In this document: one piece after another, positions 25,899 to 32,343 of the stretch
How positions within the stretch are numbered: position 1 is the first letter of the stretch
Layout: every line of letters begins with the position of its first letter
From: JAUIAI01 sp041396685
GTDB taxonomy: Bacteria > Pseudomonadota > Gammaproteobacteria > Burkholderiales > Burkholderiaceae_E
Assembly (NCBI GenBank): GCA_041396685.1
Contig: JAWKYD010000007.1
Span: 287,663-351,662 of the forward strand
Length of the DNA: 64,000 nt
Direction: 5' to 3'
Made by a program: the position numbers and the translations under genes
The notes under the pieces: generated by a model
Seen by the model: only the letters and a program-made list of their open reading frames with translations
What the model was told of the DNA's origin: nothing
Databases searched by the model: none

Positions 25899-26041
25899 GA
25901 ATTCTCAGCGCGATCTGCAAAGTACCCGAACGCCAATGGCCGGTTGGCGAAGCTGGAAAGAGCAGGCCCAACCGGCGCAGTGAGCCCGCCAGAATTCATG
26001 GCCCGCGCGCCAACGTGCGTGCAAGCGCGCCGATTCGGTTC
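25896..26041 (-). repeat. IS91-associated end sequence, inverted copy
   Basis: About 146 bp match the reverse complement of 31741-31889, including shared blocks ATCTGCAAAGTACCCGAA, GGCGAAGCTGGAAA and CCAACCGGCGCAGT. The other copy follows the IS91-type transposase remnant, so this is probably a solo terminal sequence of the same element in the opposite direction. Confidence 0.7.
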
Positions 26042-26253
26042 AGGCACAAACCCCCGAGCAGATCCTGGCGCCAAAGTCGGTTCCAGCGCATGAGCCGAGC
26101 AAGGCCGCCGACCTCGGCCAGGCCATGGTCGAAGCGGCGTCGCTCGGCACGTTCTGACCGGCACCGCATGACGCCAGGCAACGATCACCAACGGAGAAGT
26201 CGCGTCGGATTTGCCGGTTCTTACCCGCCGGGCCGGCCCGCATCCTGCGGCTG

Positions 26254-26556
26254 TTGCTGATCTCGCTCGGCTTCGGTCTGTGCATCGTGCCCTTCGTCTA
26301 TGAGACCAGCCTGCCGCATGTGGCACTCGACGTCACCTTCGGACTCGCATCGATCGCGCTGTCACTGCGGCGGGGTCGGATCACGCAACGCTATGGGAGC
26401 TGGCAGCGGTTTCTGGTGTCGGTCGCGGGGAACAGGAAGCGCGGGTTCGGGGCGATCACCGGAATCCGTCGTGATCGCGAAGCCGGTACACGGTGGGGGC
26501 GTGCGGAATCGTCAAACATGACGATTCCACACGGGCGCCCCCACCAATACGCTTGA
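26254..26556 (+). pseudogene. Possible membrane-protein fragment
   Basis: An open frame with two hydrophobic segments at its 5' end (L-L-I-S-L-G-F-G-L-C-I-V-P-F-V-Y then a second stretch V-T-F-G-L-A-S-I-A-L-S-L). The last third runs through the hairpin and looks non-coding. No ribosome site or good start was found. It is probably a decayed small membrane protein; it could also be chance. Confidence 0.3.
26492..26545. repeat. 54-bp imperfect palindrome
   Basis: Outer arms GGTGGGGGCG and CGCCCCCACC and inner arms GGAATCGTCA and TGACGATTCC enclose a 4-nt loop. It could fold as a long hairpin. No T-run follows. It may be a small non-autonomous element or an upstream structure for the hydratase gene. 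Confidence 0.7.
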
Positions 26557-26655
26557 CGATGCCCATCTCGTGCGATCGGCGCCCGTCTGGCGGTCTGGGT
26601 TCCGGTCGCCACCGACGGGTGCCCCAAACCGAATCTCTCGCGAAGGAAACACACC

Positions 26656-27522
26656 GTGCCCAAAGCCCTGCCCCTTGGCGCCCTGCTCGCCGCCTGTGCG
26701 CTCGCCGCGTCCTCGCCTGCGCTGTCGGCCGATTGTGCGCCGGACGCCGTCGTCGACCGCGTCGCACGCTCGCTCATCGATGGTGCCAAGCTGCCGCCGG
26801 ACCTGGGCGTCACGGATCTCGATGCCGCCACGTGCGGACGCGAGAAGATCGTTGCCATTCTCGGCAGATCGCTGGGCGAACCGGTCGGCTACAAGGCCGC
26901 CGTCACCAGCGACGGCGTCAAGAAGCTGTTCGGATTCGATGAGCCGGTGCTGGGCATCCTGTTGAAGGATATGCTCCATCCGAGCGGCGGCACGCTGCCG
27001 GCCGACACCTCCAGCGTGTTCGAGGGCGATCTCATCCTCGAGGTGGGCAGTGAGGCGATCAATGAGGCGACCACGCCGATCGAGGTCCTGCGACACACGC
27101 GCGCCATCTATCCGTTCATGGAGGTCGCGCGCGCGATCATCGATGCCCCCCCGCCGAAGATCGGCCTGGCCAACTTCACCCTCGCCAACGCCTTCGCCTA
27201 CCGCGGTGTGATCGGCGCCCCCATCATCCTGCCGGCCGATCAGGCCAGCGTCGACATGCTGGCGGACATGCAGGTCTCGCTGCTCGATGAGAACGGCACC
27301 GTGCTTCACAGCGCCCCGGGCAAGGCCATTCTCGGCCAGCCGCTCAACGCCGCGATCTGGATTGCCGGCAAGCTTCAGCGCGAGGGTCGGCGTCTCCGGA
27401 GCGGCGACTTGCTTTCGCTGGGTTCGATCACCCGGCTGCTGCCGGTGAAGGCGGGCCTGACCGCACGCGCCCGCTACGAAGGCCTGCCCGGGTCACCCGA
27501 GATCGAGGTCACCTTCAAGTAG
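26656..27522 (+). CDS. Secreted 2-keto-4-pentenoate hydratase-like (FAH fold) protein
   Basis: 288 residues with a GTG start preceded by GAAGGAAA. Residues 1-25 form a signal peptide (A-L-S-A cleavage), so the protein is probably periplasmic, unusual for an enzyme family that normally works on cytoplasmic aromatic-ring fission products. The mature part matches the hydratase group: G-Y-K-A-A-V-T-S, V-F-E-G-D-L-I-L-E-V (metal ligands Glu and Asp), and the R-S-G-D-L-L-S-L-G-S tail. A truncated paralogue lies at 30375 on the other strand. Function outside the cell membrane is unknown. Confidence 0.85.
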   Translation: MPKALPLGALLAACALAASSPALSADCAPDAVVDRVARSLIDGAKLPPDLGVTDLDAATCGREKIVAILGRSLGEPVGYKAAVTSDGVKKLFGFDEPVLGILLKDMLHPSGGTLPADTSSVFEGDLILEVGSEAINEATTPIEVLRHTRAIYPFMEVARAIIDAPPPKIGLANFTLANAFAYRGVIGAPIILPADQASVDMLADMQVSLLDENGTVLHSAPGKAILGQPLNAAIWIAGKLQREGRRLRSGDLLSLGSITRLLPVKAGLTARARYEGLPGSPEIEVTFK

Positions 27523-27616
27523 GCGGCAGCCACGGCAAGAGCTGACAAGAGGGCGATGACCGGCTCGGCCGGTTGAAGTCAGAATAGCGCCTTTCTGACT
27601 CTCGAATCGTCCTTCC

Positions 27617-28003
27617 ATGCACCTGGTCCACATCGTCGCCCTGCTCGCCGTTCTCCAATACCTTCTGTTCGGGTTTATGGTGGGCAGGGCCAGGGGCCGC
27701 TATGGCGTGAAGGCACCGGCGACCTCGGGCAACGAGCATTTCGAGCGCGAGTTCCGCGTTCAGATGAACACGCTCGAGCAACTCGTCGGCTTCATGCCGG
27801 CCTTGTTGATCGCCGCCGTCTACTGGCCGGACTTGGTCGTGGCCGCCATCGGCGCCGTGTATCTGCTCGGGCGATTCATGTATCGTCGCTCTTACCTGAA
27901 AGATCCGGCCGGCCGCGGCGCCGGCTTCCTGCTCACGATTCTGCCTACCGCGGTGCTGATCGTCGCCGGTCTGGCCGGCGCGCTCACCGGCGGGCGCGGC
28001 TAG
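27617..28003 (+). CDS. MAPEG family membrane protein
   Basis: 128 residues with about four membrane segments. The MAPEG signature is clear: G-N-E-H-F-E-R-E-F-R-V-Q-M-N-T-L-E-Q-L near residue 40, then L-L-G-R-F-M-Y-R-R-S-Y near residue 88. Relatives are inner-membrane glutathione transferases/peroxidases of eicosanoid-like type; bacterial roles are mostly unknown. It lies between two glutathione-related genes, which fits. The ribosome site is weak. Confidence 0.9.
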   Translation: MHLVHIVALLAVLQYLLFGFMVGRARGRYGVKAPATSGNEHFEREFRVQMNTLEQLVGFMPALLIAAVYWPDLVVAAIGAVYLLGRFMYRRSYLKDPAGRGAGFLLTILPTAVLIVAGLAGALTGGRG

Positions 28004-28060
28004 CCGGCTTCTTTCTTCCCGGAGTCCTCGCGACCCGCCCGCATCCGACAGGCCGACCCC

Positions 28061-28681
28061 ATGCGACTGTTCATCGATTCGAACCATCTGTCCCCGTACG
28101 CGATGTCCGTATTCGTCGCGCTGCGCGAAAAGAGCATCCCCTTCGAGACGGTCCGGGTCGATCTGCAGAAAGGCGAGCATCACGAGCCGACCTATGGCGC
28201 GATTTCGATGACGCGGCGCGTGCCCTCGATCGACGACGACGGCTTTCACCTCTCCGAATCCTCCGCGATCTGCGAATATCTCGACGACAAGTATCCGGCG
28301 ACGCCGATCTACCCGCGCGATATCACCCGCAAGGCCAGGGCGCGGGAGATCCAGGCCTGGTTGCGCAGCGATTTCAAGCCCCTGCGCGAACAACGCTCCA
28401 CCGAAGTCGTGTTTCTCGGCCGGACGCCGCCGGGCCCCCTGCCGGACGACGCAAGGGCAGCCGCGCAACGCCTGCTCGACGCGGTCGACGGTCTGCTTCC
28501 GGCGGGGCAGACGTCTCTGTTCGGTTCCTGGTCGATCGCGGACACCGATCTCGCGTTGATGCTGAACCGCCTCGTGATCGCCGGCGATCCGGTGCCCGAA
28601 CGCGTGGCCGAGTATGCGCACGCCCAATGGCAACGCCCCAGCGTCCAAGAGTGGGCGACCGGTCGGCGGGCTGTGCGATGA
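28061..28681 (+). CDS. yfcF: Glutathione transferase, YfcF-like
   Basis: 206 residues. N-terminal thioredoxin-like domain with S-P-Y-A-M-S-V-F-V-A-L (active-site Ser region) and R-V-P-S-I-D-D-D-G plus S-E-S-S-A-I-C-E for glutathione binding. The C-terminal helical domain contains W-S-I-A-D-T-D-L-A. Length and motifs match YfcF, which has glutathione-dependent peroxidase activity in E. coli. It follows the MAPEG gene by 57 bp and could share its transcript. Right after its stop begin the repeats and toxin-antitoxin remnants. Confidence 0.88.
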   Translation: MRLFIDSNHLSPYAMSVFVALREKSIPFETVRVDLQKGEHHEPTYGAISMTRRVPSIDDDGFHLSESSAICEYLDDKYPATPIYPRDITRKARAREIQAWLRSDFKPLREQRSTEVVFLGRTPPGPLPDDARAAAQRLLDAVDGLLPAGQTSLFGSWSIADTDLALMLNRLVIAGDPVPERVAEYAHAQWQRPSVQEWATGRRAVR

Positions 28682-28683
28682 GT

Positions 28684-28747
28684 TGACGGTATCCACCTGC
28701 TTGCTCCGCGACCCGATGACGGTATCGTCAGCCTGGATGACGGTATC
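28684..28747. repeat. Three copies of TGACGGTATC
   Basis: Identical 10-mers start at 28684, 28717 and 28738, between the yfcF stop and the BrnT remnant. Spacing is uneven (33 and 21 bp). Meaning unknown. Confidence 0.5.
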
Positions 28748-28774
28748 GCCGCTTTGCCCACCCAGCGCGATGGC

Positions 28775-28888
28775 ATGGAAGGCCTTGGTCGGGTCTTGGT
28801 GGTCGTTCACACACCTCGGGGCGACGGGGTCCGGATCATCTCGGCGCGCAAGGCCAGTCACGCCGAATCGGAGCAATACCATGCGTAA
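28775..28888 (+). pseudogene. brnT: BrnT toxin, C-terminal remnant
   Basis: About 37 codons read G-R-V-L-V-V-V-H-T-P-R-G-D and R-I-I-S-A-R-K-A-S, the conserved C-terminal half of BrnT ribonuclease toxins, ending E-Q-Y-H-A and TAA. The N-terminal half, with its catalytic residues, is missing. The stop overlaps the brnA start exactly as in intact brnTA operons. 80 bp of it are identical to the second remnant at 36.3 kb. Confidence 0.8.
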
Positions 28889-29033
28889 GGAATACGACCT
28901 CAGCAAAGCCAAGCGGGGAGCGGTCATCCCGTCGCCGGGGAAAACGCGGATCACGATCATGCTCGATGACGAGATCATCGAGTTCTTTCGGGCGGCGACG
29001 TTCTCGCCGCGCTACGTGTGCAAGCGGGTGTAG
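28881..29033 (+). pseudogene. brnA: BrnA antitoxin, truncated and fused to repeat copy B
   Basis: 50 codons. The first 37 residues (M-R-K-E-Y-D-L-S-K-A-K-R-G-A-V to E-I-I-E-F-F-R-A) are a good BrnA N-terminus. After that the frame enters the decayed FMN-protein repeat and stops at a TAG. The DNA-binding C-terminal ribbon-helix-helix part is absent, although a matching piece survives at 36398-36538. Confidence 0.8.
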
Positions 29034-29253
29034 GTGGCGTCGTCGAAATACGTGCCGAAAGCGGGCAGCGAGACACCGGTGCCGTCATGGAAGCGCATCG
29101 ACCGCGTTCAGGATGCGTTGCCGGCGAAGGGCCAGGGCAAGGCCGATGCGCTGGGCGGCGTGATCACCGTGGACGAATACGCGGCAAAGATCGCCAGCGG
29201 AGATGGGTGACATTGCTGCGATCGGTCGCCCGTGAAGGCGGGCCCGGGAATCG
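29010..29253. repeat. Repeat copy B, decayed
   Basis: About 244 bp of the FMN-protein 3' end and the sequence just after its stop. It differs from copies A and C by several substitutions, one creating an in-frame TAG, and a 1-bp insertion. It shares the 5' flank GGCGGCGACGTTCTCGCC with copy C but not with copy A. Confidence 0.85.
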
Positions 29254-29339
29254 TCGTCCTCGGCGGTGCCCGTGGCGGTCTGAACCGGGAACGCAAATTG
29301 CTTGGGCTGCGCCCATACCAACAGCCAGACAGGGTGACC

Positions 29340-30340
29340 ATGAGTCTCCTCATCGCCGAGGCATCGTCCCCTTCGCCCGCCGATACCGTTGCCGTGGTCA
29401 TGGCCGGCGGCGAGGGGTCGCGTTTGCGTCCACTCACTCACGAGCAGGCCAAGCCTGCGATCGAATTCGCCCATGGACTGCGGATCATCGACTTCGCGCT
29501 GAGCAACCTCGCCAATTCGGGCGTGCGCCGCGTGCTCGTCGCGGTGCAGTACAAGCCAGCGTCACTAATCGACCATTTGCGGCGGTTCTGGCAGCCTTAT
29601 TTCGTCAATGCCGGCGGCGAGTTGGTGATAGCGGGCCCCGCGCATCGATGCCGACATCGAACGCTTCGAGGGCACCGCGGATGCCGTCGGTCGGCTGATG
29701 GGGCGCGTCGGTGCCTGGCGGCCGAAGACCGTGTCGGTGTTCGCTGCCGACCACGTGTACCGCATGGACGTGCGCCAGTTCCTGGCCGAGCACCATGCGC
29801 GTCGTGCGACCGCGACCATCGCCGCGCTGACCGTGCCGCAGGCCGAGGCCTCGGAATTCGGCGTGTTGGTCACCGACCGGCGCGGACGCGTGGTGGAATT
29901 CCAGGAAAAGCCCGCGCAACCCCGGGCCATCCCCGACCGCCCGGGCGAGTGCTTCGTGTCGATGGGCAACTATGTGTTCGATGCCGCGCGGCTCGGCGGC
30001 ATTCTCGAGCGCGCGCCTTGCCGGGCATACCGATTTCAGGCGCGGCGTGCTGCCGGCGCTGCTCGCGGACGCCAGTGTGCATGCCTTACGATTTCTCGGC
30101 GAACCGCCTCGCGCGCGCGCTCACGGCGAGCGTACGGTGTACTGGCGCGACGTCGGCACCCTGCCGGCACTCGATGCGGCGCGACGCGAGATGTCCGGCA
30201 GGCAGCCCGCATTCAGCCTGGACGATGCCGCCTGGCCGGTGCCTTCGTTCCGCGCGCCGGCGCCGGTTCGGGCTCCGGTGGCACGGGTCGAGCGCGCGGC
30301 GCGCGAACCGATGCTCGGCAGCGCGGCACTGGTCGTCTGA
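29340..30340 (+). pseudogene. glgC: glgC (glucose-1-phosphate adenylyltransferase), frameshifted and truncated
   Basis: The first frame carries the nucleotidyltransferase signature G-G-E-G-S-R-L-R-P-L-T and Q-A-K-P-A-I-E-F. Near 29640 the homology moves to another frame (E-R-F-E-G-T-A-D-A-V, then V-F-A-A-D-H-V-Y-R-M-D), and near 30015 to the third frame (Y-W-R-D-V-G-T-L). The C-terminal left-handed beta-helix domain is missing. At about 330 codons against the usual 420 or so, with two frameshifts, it cannot make a working enzyme. No other glycogen gene is nearby. Confidence 0.9.
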
Positions 30341-30374
30341 ACCGCCAGTCGGCGCCGGCTCCGGCCGGCGCCGC

Positions 30375-31007
30375 TCAGTCGACGTCCAGCACGATCGGCG
30401 CGAAGCCTTCCAGCGCGAACTCGAGTCGCTCGCCCGGCCGTGGAAAGCGGCTGGCGACGGGCGTGCCCAGGACGGCGGTCTCGCCGGCCCGTATGCGCAG
30501 CCCGCGCCGGCGGATGCTGTCGGCAAGCCAGGCCAGCGCATCGAGCGGATGGCCCATCAGGTCGCTGCCGAGGCCGCTGCCGGTTTCGACGCCGTCGATG
30601 CTGGCCACGCCCCGCAACACGCCGAGATCCAGCGGGCGCCAGTCGGTGCGCCGTTCGCCGAGCACCGCGCCTTCGTTCCAGGCGTTGTCGGCGACCAGTT
30701 GCAGACCCTGGGTCGGTAACCGCGCATAGTCGGCGCGCCGGTCGTCGGCGATCTCGAACGCGGGACGGACCGCGCGCACGCAGGCGGCGACATCGTCACG
30801 CGTGACCGTGCGCTCGCCGTAAACCACGTCGGCGCCGAGCTGGACGGGGTGACCCGGTGCGAGGGTGAGCGTGAGCCGCAGTTCCTCATCCGTGGCCGCA
30901 CCCACGAACGAGGGGCTGGGCGGGTTGCTGCAGACAATGATCAGCCGGACCTTGAGGATGCTCACGCGCCGGGCAAAGGGTGCTGACGATATGCGGGGCG
31001 CAGCCAC
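30375..31007 (-). pseudogene. N-terminally truncated 2-keto-4-pentenoate hydratase-like gene
   Basis: Up to 210 codons, against about 260 for the family. The C-terminal half is intact: F-E-I-A-D-D-R, N-A-W-N-E-G-A-V-L-G, T-G-S-G-L-G-S-D-L-M-G-H-P and L-R-I-R-A-G-E. The N-terminal 60-80 residues are absent and the 5' end meets the IS91 transposase remnant. GTG codons at 31007 and 30965 could start translation but neither has a ribosome site. It may be a remnant of a paralogue of the secreted hydratase at 26656. Confidence 0.7.
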
Positions 31008-31029
31008 GCCAGTACCAGCCAGGCAAGCG

Positions 31030-31627
31030 CCTGTGCGCTGACATTGACGGTCTCAGCCTGCATGCGGCAGTGCGGATCAAGGCCCATGAGCGGGGTCGAC
31101 TGGAGAAGCTTTGCCGCTATATCGCACGCCCGGCACTGGCCGGCGAGCGCATCGAAAAGGACAGCCAGGGCCCGGTGCGCCTGCGCCTGAAGACGCCCTG
31201 GTCCGATGGCAGCACGCATCTGGTGTTGAGCCCGATCCCACGGATGCAGCGCTTGGCCGCGCTGGTGCCCCGGGCGCGGTTGCACCTGATCCGCTTTCAC
31301 GGAGTGCTGGCCCCGAATGCCCGGTTGCGCGAGCGCGTTGTGCCAGGTGCGCCGGCGCCCGAGCAGGGCGACCAGGGCGACCAGGGCGGCGAACAAGACA
31401 GCGGCGAGCCTGGCGGGCCAGGGCGCATTGGCTGGGCGCGCCTGCTCAAGCGGGTGTTCGATATCGACATGGCCCATTGTCCGAACTGCGGGCAGGCAGA
31501 GCTGAAGATTCTGGCCCCGATCCTTGAGCAGGAGGTCATAGAGAAGATCCTGAATCACCTGGGGATCGATCCGCAACCGCCGCCGCGGGGCAAAGCGCGC
31601 ACGCCCGGTGCCGATCAGGCGTGGTGA
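31030..31627 (+). mobile_element. IS91-family transposase, C-terminal remnant
   Basis: Open frame with L-C-R-Y-I-A-R-P-A-L, L-K-T-P-W-S-D-G-S-T-H and R-F-H-G-V-L-A-P-N, the C-terminal blocks of Y2-type (IS91/ISCR) transposases, then C-P-N-C-G and E-K-I-L-N-H-L. The N-terminal part, including the HUH motif, is missing; the region upstream belongs to the truncated hydratase. The rolling-circle family can move adjacent DNA, relevant to the mosaic around it. Confidence 0.85.
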
Positions 31628-31740
31628 TGGCAACGGCCACGGCGGGGCAGGCAAAACAGGACAAGACTGAATAGGTCGGCACGGCACTGAACACGGTGGC
31701 GCGGGCCCGGCTGCGTGTTCGGTGCCGGTGCGCCTGGGGC

Positions 31741-31889
31741 GAGCCCGAATCGGCCCGCTGGCACGCACTTTGGCGCGTGGGCAATGAATTCCTGACGTGC
31801 TAACTGCGCCGGTTGGGCCAGCGTTTTCCAGCTTCGCCCACCGCTCATTGGCATTCGGGTACTTTGCAGATGGCGTTTGAAATTCCTCT
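31741..31889 (+). repeat. IS91-associated end sequence, direct copy
   Basis: Lies 114 bp downstream of the transposase remnant and matches 25896-26041 in inverse orientation at roughly 80% by eye. It probably represents one terminus of the element. The next gene remnant begins at its distal edge. Confidence 0.7.
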
Positions 31890-32302
31890 TTGCTTGGCTT
31901 GCCTATGCGGCGATGAATCACGACCGTCTGTTCCGGATTCCCACGAGTGTCTTGCAGGACACGAACGTCGATGAATCGGCACTGCAACGCAGCATCGAGG
32001 ATCTTGGACCGAAACCGTTGAATGACGGCCTGTCCGTCGATGATGAAGGCCGGCTCTTCATCACCGATGTCGAGCATCAGGACATCATGGCACGAGACCC
32101 GGACGGCACTCTGCGCACGGTGATCCGCGATGAGCGCATCCGCTGGGCGGACGGTCTGAGTTTCGGGCCGGATGGCTGGCTTTATCTGGCGGACAGCGCC
32201 ATTCCCGAAATCGTGCTGCAGTCGGCCGCGCATCACAAGGCCGTGGCACCGTTCACGATCTGGCGCTTCAAGCCAGGGTCGACCGCTGCGCTTGGGCAAT
32301 AG
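31877..32302 (+). pseudogene. Royal-jelly/dopachrome tautomerase-like propeller protein, C-terminal piece
   Basis: About 130 codons match the C-terminal third of the major royal jelly / SMP-30-like propeller proteins: L-N-D-G-L-S-V-D-D-E-G, T-D-V-E-H, W-A-D-G-L-S-F-G-P-D-G-W-L-Y and the closing R-F-K-P-G. The expected protein is about 350 residues or more, so the 5' two-thirds are lost at the IS-end junction. The first few codons belong to the IS end. Confidence 0.75.
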
Positions 32303-32343
32303 CGTGTGGCGGCAAGCGCCCCGCGTACAGGCGAACGCGCCGT

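Larger units (their letters stand above)
26042..26655. other. 614-bp region with remnants and hairpins
   Basis: No intact gene. It holds a possible membrane-protein scrap (26254-26556), an imperfect palindrome (26492-26545) and a further inverted repeat (GGCGCCCGT at 26579 with ACGGGTGCC near 26617) just ahead of the hydratase gene. Confidence 0.4.

Noticed and set aside
29010..29253. Possible small independent gene
   Set aside because: It is a decayed copy of the FMN-protein 3' end with an in-frame stop and an insertion.
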